DNA of 64,000 bases. Source: a bacterium. Lineage in GTDB: Bacteria; Zhuqueibacterota; QNDG01; JAGLOF01. Position numbers and translations under genes: made by a program. The stretch is from NCBI GenBank assembly GCA_016934955.1, contig JAFGRY010000033.1:38076-102075 (forward strand). Direction: 5' to 3'. Under the pieces are notes generated by a model. It worked only from the letters and a program-made list of their open reading frames with translations. It was not told the origin of the DNA and did not search any database. Shown piece by piece: positions 32,918 through 41,692 of the stretch. Every line of letters starts with the position of its first letter. The first letter of the stretch is position 1.

Positions 32918-35510
32918 AATCGTTTTTCTTCTTCCCGTTCACCGGAAAAGAGAGCACGACCGTCGTTCCTATCTGTACGTCGCTGTTGATCGCGATCCGG
33001 CCCTTATGATCTTCGATTATCTTTTTTACAATCACCAGTCCCAGCCCGGTGCCGCCCTGGGATGTACTGAAAAACGGTTTGAACAGATCTTTCATTTGAT
33101 CTCTGCGGATACCCCGGCCGGTATCGGAAATCTCGATCTCAACGGTCTGGCGCGGGGCCGATGCATTGCCGTTATGCAAAGACTGTACCGTGCGGGTGGC
33201 GATGGTGATGACTCCCGCTCCCGAAATCGCGTTCAGGCTGTTGTCGACAAGATTCTGCAGGACGATCGAGACCTGCTGCTTGTCGAGCATCAGCAGCGGC
33301 AGATCATGCGCGAATGATGTTTCCAGCTCAATATCTCTGCTGATTCTGCTGCGATTAGCGTCAATCCAGGTCTCGATGAGTCGATTCACATCCGTCTTTT
33401 CGAGCTGCGGTTTTTCAACCCGCGCGAATTTCAGGGTCGCATCGGTCATGGCCCGAAGCCGTTCTACCTGCTCCAGAATCCTGTCGATATATTTACGCAG
33501 CACCGCGAGGTCCTGGTCCGATTTTTCATACTCCGCCCCCAACCGCTGCGCCGAGAGCATGACCGTGGCCAGGGGCGTCTTGATCTCATGCGCGAGCCGC
33601 TGGGCCATACTCGCCCAGGCGAGGGCCCGTTTCGACTGTAGTATCTCGGTCAGCTCCTGCATTCTCACGAGCATCAGATTATCTCTGGCAAGGGAAAGCC
33701 GCAGGGGAAAGACCCTGACGAGAAACTCCTTCGCTTCTTCATCGATGAGAATGGAAAATTCTTTTTCAGCCTGTGTAGCGTTACCGGCAAGCACCTGCAG
33801 CAGCCAGATCCTGCATTCATCCCAGCACTCCTCACTGAACAGCGAGGCGACTGTTTGTTTGCCCTGTTTTGTGCCCTTAGACGCGAAATCATAGAGCAGA
33901 TGGTTCGCTCTCAGAATGTCACCGGCCTTGTTCGTGATGAACGCCGGTGACTGATGCGCCTGGAGTGCGGCGGTGAGCAGTTTTGATTTTTTCGTACGCT
34001 CCTGCAGCGCCATGACGACACTCACCGCCAGCAAGACAGCGAGAACAGCGAAAGAAATATGCGTGTTACGGGCAAGCCAGGCCTGGAAAAACTGCCATAT
34101 AGAACGCTTTTTCAACGCGATAATATCCGTGTAATTCTTCTGTCTGGACATAAATGATTCACGTCTGCCTTCGCGGCCCGGGGTCCATCCCAGATCACCG
34201 ATGGAGATTATTTCATTGGAGACCGCCAGCAGTTCAAGCTTCCTGGAGAGCAGCAATGTGTAGTATCGCCCGCTGATGTCGCCGAAACAGAGCAGCTGGC
34301 GGGTTCCGTCACCGATAAAATCGCCTGCATAGATCCGATGATGTTCCATGCCCGGAACTTCGAGAGCGGCAATGCGTGTGAGGCGGTCAGCGGCCGGGTT
34401 GTACTCACTGATTTCCAGAAGCCCGTCCGACCAGCCGTAGACCAGATCGGCATCACCGTCATCGTCTCCGTCGAAAAAAGCGACGTTTCCCGAGATCGTG
34501 TTGTTTCGCAGTGTCAGTTGACGTTTCAGCACATTGTTCTTCGTATCGAGAAACTGAATATAACTGCCGGCGCTGCCGGCAACGAACGGGCGCATGCAGA
34601 TAAAACAGCAGGGAGTCTCATCATTGTCGAGAGCGGCTATATAGGGAAATACAGCGGTTCCGATCTCACCAAGCTGCCTGTAATTTCCGACGGGATTGCC
34701 CGTGCGGCTATCGAGCACGATGAGATAGGAATGATTGTCGTCGGTACCACGCACGACATGCCCCTCGGAATTGCCTGGCGCGGATGTACCGGCAATGATC
34801 TCATCCATGCCGTCGCCGTTGACATCGGCGGTTACGATGCGGGTGACGGCGTATCCGCCGTCATGACTCCATAATTTCTTCTCGTTGGCAAGATCGTAGA
34901 TGAAAATACCCCTGGGTATATAGGGCTTTGGTGTCGCAACCGAAAAGATCAGATCCGGAGAGCCGTCATTATTTGCATCGATGCATCCATGATAATCGAC
35001 GCCGCTGAACCAGCCGTACTGAGGGAAAAGCAGCGTCTCAGGTTTCTCCACCGCGGTAAAGCAGTGGTCGATGGTCAGGGTCTGATCGCGGTATAAGAGG
35101 ATGTACACAAACACGCTGTCATTCCGGAATTCGGAAACAATAAGCTCGCAGCGGCCGTCGTTGTAGAGGTCTTCCGTGCCCAGGTACCCGATGGGGCCGT
35201 CGAAATCCATTCTGGCGAGAAGCGTGGTGAAATCCTGCCACACCTGCAGATAGGAACCCATGGCCTGCTGATCGAGCTCGGTGTTATTCACTTCGATCAG
35301 TTCATACAGACCGTCATTATTCAAATCGTCATAATTGAAAACGGGCCTGATACTGTTTAGCCGCTCATCATGGCCTATGCTGGTAAATTGGTACCGGAAT
35401 CGCTCGGGCTGCAGCTGGCCTTCGCGGATCACCGGTATGTCCTGTCTCCGGCAGGCAAGGCCCATGAGGAGCGACGCGGCAACCAGCAGTGTCAGATTCT
35501 TGAAATGCAA
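32910..35510 (-). CDS. Sensor histidine kinase with extracytoplasmic FG-GAP beta-propeller sensor
   Basis: An 866-residue membrane kinase. An N-terminal signal/anchor (LTLLVAASLLMGLAC, possibly a lipoprotein signal) leads to an outside domain of about 470 residues with seven FG-GAP/VCBS-like repeats. Each carries a D-x-N/D-x-D-G loop: DDLNNDG, EDLYNDG, IDANNDG, ADVNGDG, ALDNDE, FFDGDDDG, GDFIGDG. That suggests a calcium-binding seven-bladed propeller. One membrane helix follows at about 493-513, then a PAS-like domain (LQAHQSPAFITNKAGDILRANH), HisKA with LAHEIKTPLATVMLSAQRL, and HATPase with DNSLNAISGAG, DTGRGI and GGTGLGLVIVKKI. Its partner is the NtrC-type regulator just downstream. Confidence 0.88.
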   Translation of the reverse strand: MHFKNLTLLVAASLLMGLACRRQDIPVIREGQLQPERFRYQFTSIGHDERLNSIRPVFNYDDLNNDGLYELIEVNNTELDQQAMGSYLQVWQDFTTLLARMDFDGPIGYLGTEDLYNDGRCELIVSEFRNDSVFVYILLYRDQTLTIDHCFTAVEKPETLLFPQYGWFSGVDYHGCIDANNDGSPDLIFSVATPKPYIPRGIFIYDLANEKKLWSHDGGYAVTRIVTADVNGDGMDEIIAGTSAPGNSEGHVVRGTDDNHSYLIVLDSRTGNPVGNYRQLGEIGTAVFPYIAALDNDETPCCFICMRPFVAGSAGSYIQFLDTKNNVLKRQLTLRNNTISGNVAFFDGDDDGDADLVYGWSDGLLEISEYNPAADRLTRIAALEVPGMEHHRIYAGDFIGDGTRQLLCFGDISGRYYTLLLSRKLELLAVSNEIISIGDLGWTPGREGRRESFMSRQKNYTDIIALKKRSIWQFFQAWLARNTHISFAVLAVLLAVSVVMALQERTKKSKLLTAALQAHQSPAFITNKAGDILRANHLLYDFASKGTKQGKQTVASLFSEECWDECRIWLLQVLAGNATQAEKEFSILIDEEAKEFLVRVFPLRLSLARDNLMLVRMQELTEILQSKRALAWASMAQRLAHEIKTPLATVMLSAQRLGAEYEKSDQDLAVLRKYIDRILEQVERLRAMTDATLKFARVEKPQLEKTDVNRLIETWIDANRSRISRDIELETSFAHDLPLLMLDKQQVSIVLQNLVDNSLNAISGAGVITIATRTVQSLHNGNASAPRQTVEIEISDTGRGIRRDQMKDLFKPFFSTSQGGTGLGLVIVKKIIEDHKGRIAINSDVQIGTTVVLSFPVNGKKKNDYA

Positions 35511-35581
35511 GCAGAGTGCTCCTTGTCTGTTTCAGGAAGTCCAGTGGTGCACGTGAGTGTGGCCGGGCGTGAATTGATAAT

Positions 35582-35610
35582 AAAGTAATAATTAAAAATA
35601 ATAAAAGCAA
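35582..35610 (-). promoter_or_regulatory. Predicted promoter of the propeller kinase operon
   Basis: TTGCTT (35610-35605), 17 bases, TACTTT (35587-35582) in an AT-rich stretch. The -10 is the same as in the ECF sigma promoter. The start near 35575 leaves a 65-base leader to the ATG at 35510. Confidence 0.5.
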
Positions 35611-35762
35611 GCGGGGATGATAATTAGCTGTCGTTTCCGGGTCCCGGGATCAGGCAATTCCCTGGAACTATCCAGCCGGATCTTCAGTTCAGAACGGGTC
35701 ACAGGAGCACGTAAAGAGCGAAACAGATGCGGCACAAACGGCGATCAATGGACAAAAAGAAT

Positions 35763-35799
35763 ACCGCAGCGCCCCGCACAGTTCCCGGGGCGCTGCGGT
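35763..35799 (-). terminator. Strong intrinsic terminator after the 35837-36397 lipoprotein gene
   Basis: A 14-bp perfect stem, ACCGCAGCGCCCCG / CGGGGCGCTGCGGT, with a 9-base loop (35777-35785). On the minus strand it is followed by ATTCTTTTT. It lies 38 bases after the lipoprotein stop codon. Confidence 0.85.
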
Positions 35800-35836
35800 A
35801 AATCCTGGTAAGACGGTCCTGAAATATTCGTCTGTG

Positions 35837-36397
35837 TTACCACTTCCCCAATCCCGGACCGACCGGGGACTTGTCATAGACACCGATGCCGCTCTCAACC
35901 CGCTGCACCACGATAAACTGGCCCCAGATATCAGGTCCCAGCATGGCTCCATCCGCCGCGTACCAGTAACCGCCCTCTTTTACCGCGTCGGCCGGGGCGG
36001 CGACGATCTTGACAAAATATGTCCAGTGATCCTTCCCCTCACCGCCGCTCTGGTGATTTGTGCACCAGGCGCCGCTTCCGATGTAGGTATCGAATCCCAG
36101 GTGGCGGTCATAATTGCCGTCACCGTCGGTGTCCTTGTTCGACATCCAGGCCTCGTTCCATTTCATTACCAGCGTCACATCCTCGTACGGCCCGCCGATC
36201 ACCCGGTCATAGTCGCAGTAGCGGCCGTTGAAGATATGGGCCTGATAGTTGTAGCCGAACTCGTCAAATCCGCCTTTGAGCAGCGGCGCGGGCGTGGATG
36301 TGTCTGCCGGTTCAGTCCCGACAGGATTGCTCAGATTCTGACAGCCCAGAACCACAAGGGCCAGCAGCAGTACGGCAAACAGAAAGCACCTTTTCAT
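35837..36397 (-). CDS. Predicted lipoprotein of unknown function
   Basis: A 186-residue lipoprotein. The ATG at 36397 follows GGAGGAG and starts MKRCFLFAVLLLALVVLGC, a lipoprotein signal with lipobox VLGC. A Ser/Thr/Pro linker leads to a beta-rich domain with FDEFGYNYQAHIFNGRYCDYDR, VTLVMKWNEAWMSNKDTDGDG (an EF-hand-like loop), and YIGSGAWCTNHQSG plus HWTYFVKIV. The family is not recognised. Two pairs of aromatic/cysteine-rich stretches hint at a disulphide-stabilised surface domain. It is monocistronic: an intrinsic terminator follows and a long gap precedes. Confidence 0.7.
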   Translation of the reverse strand: MKRCFLFAVLLLALVVLGCQNLSNPVGTEPADTSTPAPLLKGGFDEFGYNYQAHIFNGRYCDYDRVIGGPYEDVTLVMKWNEAWMSNKDTDGDGNYDRHLGFDTYIGSGAWCTNHQSGGEGKDHWTYFVKIVAAPADAVKEGGYWYAADGAMLGPDIWGQFIVVQRVESGIGVYDKSPVGPGLGKW

Positions 36398-36494
36398 GGC
36401 ATCTCCTCCATTATTAATGAATAAATTAATGAGAGTCGCCCCGAAAGCCGGACAGGACAACCGGTGACGACCTACCTGTTACACATGGAATCAA

Positions 36495-36516
36495 AAGGAT
36501 TAGTTGATTAATCCTT
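36495..36516. promoter_or_regulatory. Palindrome upstream of the lipoprotein gene
   Basis: AAGGATTA-gttgat-TAATCCTT, 8-bp perfect arms, about 100 bases upstream of the lipoprotein ATG (36397). It could be an operator or a small hairpin; no T-tract follows on either strand. Confidence 0.4.
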
Positions 36517-36519
36517 GCG

Positions 36520-37240
36520 AAAAACATGCCATGGTTAAACTGGTACAGTCATAGCAACGTAAAAAACATAATTATTCCTTTATATATTACACACTTCAGA
36601 TATACAAATACTGATCACGACCGGCATCTGCTCGCGAAACCGCAGCTGAGCAGCCCCCGGACAGAGAGGACATATCAGCGCTGCCAAGATATTGTTTCTT
36701 TTAACGATCAGGAAGATGCTGCCGGAGGGTAAAACTGGTGCAGGAAGATACCGGCACACCATGCAATGCCGGGGACAGTAGAGAAGAAACGGATGCAACC
36801 GGCGGAACAGACCGCGAGTATTCGCCAAAAACCGGTCGGTCGTGCGGGACCGCGCGGATGCATCCCGAAGCACGCGAGTGTCCTCACCAGAGGACTCTCC
36901 CGTCCTTTTTTTCGGACGGTTTCAGATAATCTGTCGATTCGATTTTTTCTATTGATCAGCAAAATGGAGCAGGGATTCAGACAACAGACCTCCGCCACAT
37001 CGAGACGGGAGGGACGAACAACCGATCTGAACCAAGTATGCGAGTAGTGCCGGTTGGATACAAATAACAAGAGCCGTCTGAGCCGAAGGCTGACGGTAAT
37101 CAGAAAGATAAGGTCAGCCTGTAATCTTGAAATTCTGTAAATAGGAAGAACAGTGACAGCCGTCGGACTGAGACAGACGGGACACACAAATGATCTGAAC
37201 CAAGTATGCGAGTAGTGCCGGTTAGATACAAATAACAAGA
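36520..37240. other. Gene-free, repeat-containing gap next to tRNA-Ala
   Basis: About 720 bases without a supported gene. It holds a small hairpin CCGTCC-tttttttc-GGACGG (about 36899-36918), another at GTCCTC-acca-GAGGAC (36879-36894), and the two direct repeats listed separately. A minus-strand frame of 184 codons crosses the repeats and so repeats RRLLLFVSNRHYSHTWFRS; it lacks a ribosome site, signal or known domain and is treated as non-coding. Confidence 0.5.
37018..37080. repeat. Direct repeat, copy 1 (about 60 bp)
   Basis: Contains GATCTGAACCAAGTATGCGA followed by GTAGTGCCGGTTgGATACAA and ATAACAAGAGCCGTCT. The second copy starts about 167 bases downstream and is nearly identical through this core. 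Confidence 0.75.
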
Positions 37241-37248
37241 GCCGTCTA
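37187..37248. repeat. Direct repeat, copy 2 (about 60 bp)
   Basis: Same core as copy 1, with a single change visible (GGTTaGATAC instead of GGTTgGATAC). In this copy GGTTAGA and TCTAACC form a 7-bp inverted pair around ACAAATAACAAGAGCCG. It ends in the hairpin next to tRNA-Ala. Confidence 0.75.
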
Positions 37249-37274
37249 ACCCTTTCCTCCAAGAATTAGACGGC
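37241..37274 (-). terminator. Hairpin after tRNA-Ala, likely terminator
   Basis: Perfect 9-bp inverted repeat GCCGTCTAA / TTAGACGGC with a 16-base loop, 12 bases beyond the tRNA 3' end. On the minus strand it is followed by TCTTGTTATTTG, a moderately T-rich tail. Confidence 0.55.
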
Positions 37275-37286
37275 CCTGTGGCGGGG

Positions 37287-37359
37287 TGGAGCCGAAGGGG
37301 ATCGAACCCTCGACCTCATGACTGCCAGTCATGCGCTCTCCCAACTGAGCTACGGCCCC
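37287..37359 (-). tRNA. tRNA-Ala, anticodon GGC
   Basis: Cloverleaf reads GGGGCCG acceptor, TA, GCTC D-stem with AGTTGGGA loop, CATGA anticodon stem with loop CTGGCAG (anticodon GGC), variable AGGTC, T-arm GAGGG-TTCGATC-CCCTT, and CGGCTCC acceptor with discriminator A. The acceptor contains the G3:U70 pair that defines alanine tRNAs. The CCA end is not encoded (CCC follows). Confidence 0.95.
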
Positions 37360-37371
37360 GAAATGAGCTAT

Positions 37372-37400
37372 AACATAAATAATTACGGCAGTAAAATCAA
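37372..37400 (-). promoter_or_regulatory. Predicted tRNA-Ala promoter
   Basis: TTGATT (37400-37395), 17 bases, TATGTT (37377-37372), placing the start about 7 bases before the mature 5' end. Confidence 0.5.
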
Positions 37401-37405
37401 GCGAT

Positions 37406-39829
37406 TTATTCAGAGTACGGCAGAAAAAGCCGGCGTCCGATCACAGCGAGTTTCAGGATGCGCCTGCCGTATACCGTCTCCACCGCCGCGATATACATGC
37501 CGCTGACCACGGGGAATCTGTCCTCGTTTTCCAGGTCCCAGCGTTTGAAGGAAGTGCCGTTATCATGTTCGAGCGTGCGCACCAGCTCGCCGTTCAGGGT
37601 GAAGATGCGGATGGTGCAGACGTCCGCCGGCAGGTTGCTGAAGGTCACATGCTGATCGTACTGATGCGCCGAATAGCGGTTCAGGGCGAAAAAAGGGTTG
37701 GGAAACACAGTGATATCCCGCAGCCGGGACGCGGCGGCGTCCCTGCCGGTCAGCGGCTGGAGCCCGTTCGTGGAAAAAGCGAAGACAACGGGATCGCCGG
37801 CATCCGGCGGCTGTGCTGATGCGTCCGCGAACACCCGCACTTGCAGTCCGTCCGCCACCGGAAAGGCGTAATCATCAGGATCATCCATGGCGGCCGTATG
37901 CCGCTGCTGTTCGAGAACTGCACGGTCCTCCGTAACATCCACCAGATCCCAGACGGCAGCGTTCCCTTCACCGCCTTCGATCCGCACCTCATAGTCATGG
38001 CCGCTGATCAGGTTCGGATCTATTACCCGCGCACACACCCCCCATCCGCTCACCGCGCCGGGAGAGACCGGAATCTCCTGCCCGTACATCGCCCGCACCG
38101 CACTGTCGAGCAGCTGCCGCCGCGGAACCGCTTCTACCGGAGCCAGCTCACTTTCCAGTGTTTTCGGCACACCATCGGGGTCGTAGCCGTAGCCGGTGAC
38201 CGCAAACCAGTAGGACCGGCCATTGATCAGCGGCCTGCCCTCCAGGGCATCCTCTTTGATCTGCAGCGCATAGGCCAGGCCGCTGTTCGTCCCCTGCTGC
38301 ACTTCGATCTCCACGGGAAACGTGTAATAATCGGTATAGCTCCAGTCGATGATGCTCCGGACATCGTTCTTCAGGTCAAAGACGGCGATCTTTTTCCAGG
38401 GGCCGTTCCAGCTCTCCCCCTGCCAGACATTATAACCCTCCAGCGCATACCCGTAGCTGCTGTAGGACCCCGCATTGGTGTCCCAGTAAAGCACGATCTC
38501 TTCATCCAGTTCCCCGGCCCGGAGCAGTGGCGAAGGCGGCTGCACGACACCGGGATAGTAGTGATCGGCATGCTGCTGCACGGACTGTTCATTGCGCCGC
38601 ATTTCCACGATTGAACCGAGATTGCTGCTGCCTCGGCCCAGAATGATTGCAACCATATATTCAGCGGTTTCACCCGGTTGCAGCCTCACGGGACCACACG
38701 ACACTCCGAACCGGGAATCGTACGGGTCGACCTCGTTACCCAGCAGCCAGCCGGTTCCGGTCACCGGGTCACCGGAATAGGGAAATGTTGTGGCCAGCCC
38801 GGTGACGGGATCGAAATAGGGAACTCCGTTGAGTTTCCGCCCCTGAAGAAACTGGAAAACGTCATCGGTGTCGTAGGGATCATTCATCTCCCTGACTTGA
38901 TTCTTCAGGGATGGTGTGTACGCGGTCATGGGCAGGTTTCGCATTCGGGGCACACTTCCGGCAAGAAGCGAGAAAGCCGTGTCCCCTTCACTCTCGATCA
39001 GCGGCCCGCTGAGGATCTCAACGGCAATAGCCGGCGGTTCTTTACCGTAATTATCATCGTACCCGTCACCATTGAAAAGGAACCCGAACATGCCGGTCGT
39101 GTCGCAGCCGGTCATGTCGTCATTGGCGTCACCGTTGTCGGCATCGCAGAAGATGCCGAAATAGCAGCTGTCGATGACTTGCTGCCCTTTATTAACGACC
39201 GAATAATGAAGAAATACCGCGTGAGAGAGCGGGAAGTATTGTTCCTGAATCCCGGCCCTGCCGTAGGCCCAGACCGTCTGCCTAACTTCCAGATTCATAG
39301 GATCGCTGAAATAATGGCGATCAGGATTCGCGTCGTTGTAGACGCAGAAGAGCATCTGGTCCCCCAGCACGTCCGTCGGACAGCCGAGAGCGACCACAGC
39401 CGGATCAATGGATTCTCCCGGATAAAATTCAAATATCCCGTAGATAGAACTCCCATTCAGACCGGCACCGCCGGATCCGAATGGCCCCGGGGTGAATTCC
39501 CGGGAGTAATGGCCGGTTGCACACCGCACTTCCCCGGCTATCTTACCCGCGATAAGCGGCCCGGCGCAGTAGACCACCGATCCCCGCCGCTGACCTTTCG
39601 GGTAGTAGAGCCCTTGATATTCTCCGGCATCGGGATTATAGGCGAGCCGGCCGTCGCTGGCGATGCCGAACTCAAACGCACCGACATCGATCCAGGCGCT
39701 CTCGGCAACGGACCATTTCGCCGTCCGGCGTAGAGGCGGGTCGTCCTTCTCTGTGGCGGGAAGTGAAGAACTATGGAAGAGCAGCGTCAGGCAGAGCTGA
39801 TAGACGAGTGTAATCCTCGGGAACCGCAT
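37406..39829 (-). CDS. Large secreted protein with C-terminal sorting-like domain
   Basis: An 807-residue exported protein with a signal peptide (ITLVYQLCLTLLFHSSSLPA). Most of it is a beta-rich surface domain without a recognised name. It includes AYGRAGIQEQYFPLSHAVFLHYSVVNKG, an Asp-rich calcium-like stretch (FCDADNGDANDDMTGCDTTG, FNGDGYDDNYG), a fibronectin-like part near residue 460 (PSPLLRAGELDEEIVLYWDTNAG) and SYWFAVTGYGYDPDG. The C-terminal 100 residues (ITVFPNPFFALNRYSA ... VRTLEHDNGTSFKRWDLEN ... VVSGMYIAAVE) form a FlgD-like sorting domain. Such proteins are common in KSB1-type and other FCB genomes. No active-site motif was found. Confidence 0.75.
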   Translation of the reverse strand: MRFPRITLVYQLCLTLLFHSSSLPATEKDDPPLRRTAKWSVAESAWIDVGAFEFGIASDGRLAYNPDAGEYQGLYYPKGQRRGSVVYCAGPLIAGKIAGEVRCATGHYSREFTPGPFGSGGAGLNGSSIYGIFEFYPGESIDPAVVALGCPTDVLGDQMLFCVYNDANPDRHYFSDPMNLEVRQTVWAYGRAGIQEQYFPLSHAVFLHYSVVNKGQQVIDSCYFGIFCDADNGDANDDMTGCDTTGMFGFLFNGDGYDDNYGKEPPAIAVEILSGPLIESEGDTAFSLLAGSVPRMRNLPMTAYTPSLKNQVREMNDPYDTDDVFQFLQGRKLNGVPYFDPVTGLATTFPYSGDPVTGTGWLLGNEVDPYDSRFGVSCGPVRLQPGETAEYMVAIILGRGSSNLGSIVEMRRNEQSVQQHADHYYPGVVQPPSPLLRAGELDEEIVLYWDTNAGSYSSYGYALEGYNVWQGESWNGPWKKIAVFDLKNDVRSIIDWSYTDYYTFPVEIEVQQGTNSGLAYALQIKEDALEGRPLINGRSYWFAVTGYGYDPDGVPKTLESELAPVEAVPRRQLLDSAVRAMYGQEIPVSPGAVSGWGVCARVIDPNLISGHDYEVRIEGGEGNAAVWDLVDVTEDRAVLEQQRHTAAMDDPDDYAFPVADGLQVRVFADASAQPPDAGDPVVFAFSTNGLQPLTGRDAAASRLRDITVFPNPFFALNRYSAHQYDQHVTFSNLPADVCTIRIFTLNGELVRTLEHDNGTSFKRWDLENEDRFPVVSGMYIAAVETVYGRRILKLAVIGRRLFLPYSE

Positions 39830-39948
39830 GGAATCCTCCCATTGCGCTGTTGCCTCTGGAATACAGGTACCGCCGGTTTGACGGTACGGGATCCTGAAAT
39901 ACGGCCGGGCTGAGACGATCCGGACCGCATGGTACTGCGCGTTTTATT

Positions 39949-41691
39949 CTACTTCACCAGCACCATCTTCTCGCTCATCAGCACGCTATTCCCGCTGCCG
40001 AGAGCGACGATATAGACTCCGGAAGGCATGACCTGCCCCTGCCGGTCGCGGCCGTTCCAGCGGAAGAGCAGCTGTCCTGGCGCTAGCCGCTGCCGCAGCA
40101 CCCGCCGTCCGGTCACCGTATAGAGCGTCAGTTCGGCACCGTCAGCGATGTCTGCGGGAAGAAGCACCGTCACGAAATCACCGTCCCCCGTGGCAAAAGG
40201 ATTGGGATATACCTGCAGCCTGTCGGAAGCGACAGCGGCCGCCTCCCCGGCCGGGAAGGGCATGACGGCTTCCGGCCGGCCGCCCCCGGCCCAGCTGACG
40301 GCAACGCCGCCCCAGATGCTGTTGTCCTCGGCATCGATGCGCGCGTTGAACCCGTTGCCCGCGGGGTAATAGCCGCTGCGGCCCTCACCCCGCGCCAGAC
40401 TGAGGGTTGCCTGCTGACTCGCCAGTTTGAGCTGCCAGCCCGTGTGAACGGGAATCACCACCGCCGTATCGCCGTCGCTGCCGATGAACCGGTAGTAACG
40501 GCCGGTGCAGTAGGCCGTGCTGGTGGTAAAACTCGTATCATAGTCAACAGCGAAGGTGCCGGCAAGCCGCACCAGCGGCCAGGTTTCCCCCTCCGGATAG
40601 AAGCGCAGCGGATCGGACCGGTAGCCGGTCATGTAGTTCCAGCCCCGAAAGAGCTGCAGCTCCTCCGCCAGATCGAACCCTTCCGCCCAGAGGGCCGTGC
40701 CCATTGCCTCCATGGCCGGCTCGGCCAGCAGCGCTTCCCAGATATCACGCACGATCTCACGTCCGCCGGTCCGCTTTTCGAGAAAATGGAACCAGACGCA
40801 GAGGCCGTACATGTGAATGCCGTAGGCGTAATCAAAGGGACGGTTGTCGGCATTGAAAAAGCTGCCCAGGTAGAAGAGGTAGTCGTTGACATCGTCATAG
40901 ACCGCGTCCTCCATCCAGGTGGAGCCCGCTTCCATGAGAAACACATCATCAAGGGAGCCGTTGAAGTCATCGTCCCGGCCGATGTAACCCAGCTGCACCG
41001 CGTGAAAAAATTCATGGGCCGCCGTCACCCTGGCGCCGTCTAGGCCCGGCGTCGGCGTGTCAGTGTAATCATTATCCACTTCGATATAGGTCACCCAGCG
41101 GTCAGCCGAGATCATGGTCTCGAAATTCGTCCAGCCGTAGGCGCCGGGAATGTTCTGAATATAGACATCGTATTCATCGCCGTCGACGCTGTTGTCTCCC
41201 GGCGGGGGCAAAAACCCCATCTCCCCGATGATTACCGCGTAGGCGGAATCAAACGCGGCGGCGATTTCCTCGGCATAATCAGGACGGCCGGATCCGTCCG
41301 CATCGGTCCCGCTGATCGCGTGGTATCCGGTCAGATCATAATGGACGCGGAAAAATCCGCCGGGGCTGACCATGCTGGTCTGGGTCTGCGGCCTTGCCAG
41401 GAACGCCTTCGCCAGCCGATCGCCGCTGATGACGGGATCATTCCTGCGGCTCTGCACCCGGAAACTCAGGGGTGTGGCCGATTTGACCGGCTGCCCGGCG
41501 CTCAAGCGCAGGGAATCGGGCAGCAGCTGCGGTGCCAGCACCTGCCGCATCTCCAGCTGCAGGGCCGCAGCCTCGGAGATCCTTCCGTCAGCCACCGAGG
41601 ACCGCAGTCGTTCAGCGAGCGTCTGAGAGAACAGAGGCAGCGCGGCGACAAGCAGCAGGCAGAAGAGGCGGCGTATCATCGATAGCTTCAT
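39949..41691 (-). CDS. Secreted putative metalloprotease (MXAN_6640-like) with C-terminal sorting domain
   Basis: A 580-residue secreted protein. A signal peptide (MIRRLFCLLLVAALPLFSQT) is followed by a propeptide-like region and a catalytic domain with HEFFHAVQLGY, the HExxH zinc motif, at about residues 222-232. Downstream is EAGSTWMEDAVYDDVNDY, which carries the third acidic ligand expected in this family. Asp-rich loops (DADGSGRPD, DDDFNGSLDD) may bind calcium. The last 85 residues are a FlgD-like sorting domain (LQVYPNPFATGDG ... GRDRQGQVMPSGVYIVALGSG). The arrangement matches MXAN_6640-family putative metalloproteases; activity is inferred from the motif only. It ends just before der's upstream neighbour, in the same direction. 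Confidence 0.82.
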   Translation of the reverse strand: MKLSMIRRLFCLLLVAALPLFSQTLAERLRSSVADGRISEAAALQLEMRQVLAPQLLPDSLRLSAGQPVKSATPLSFRVQSRRNDPVISGDRLAKAFLARPQTQTSMVSPGGFFRVHYDLTGYHAISGTDADGSGRPDYAEEIAAAFDSAYAVIIGEMGFLPPPGDNSVDGDEYDVYIQNIPGAYGWTNFETMISADRWVTYIEVDNDYTDTPTPGLDGARVTAAHEFFHAVQLGYIGRDDDFNGSLDDVFLMEAGSTWMEDAVYDDVNDYLFYLGSFFNADNRPFDYAYGIHMYGLCVWFHFLEKRTGGREIVRDIWEALLAEPAMEAMGTALWAEGFDLAEELQLFRGWNYMTGYRSDPLRFYPEGETWPLVRLAGTFAVDYDTSFTTSTAYCTGRYYRFIGSDGDTAVVIPVHTGWQLKLASQQATLSLARGEGRSGYYPAGNGFNARIDAEDNSIWGGVAVSWAGGGRPEAVMPFPAGEAAAVASDRLQVYPNPFATGDGDFVTVLLPADIADGAELTLYTVTGRRVLRQRLAPGQLLFRWNGRDRQGQVMPSGVYIVALGSGNSVLMSEKMVLVK

Positions 41692-41692
41692 A

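Noticed and set aside
36708..37262. 184-codon minus-strand frame with an internal repeat of RRLLLFVSNRHYSHTWFRS
   Set aside because: The peptide repeat comes from the DNA direct repeats; there is no ribosome site, signal or known domain. Kept only as a repeat observation.
37187..37276. Integron attC site or CRISPR array
   Set aside because: The inverted arms resemble attC only loosely (ATTAGAC instead of GTTRRRY), there are only two copies, no integrase and no cassette genes. No spacer-repeat pattern of CRISPR was found anywhere in the window.
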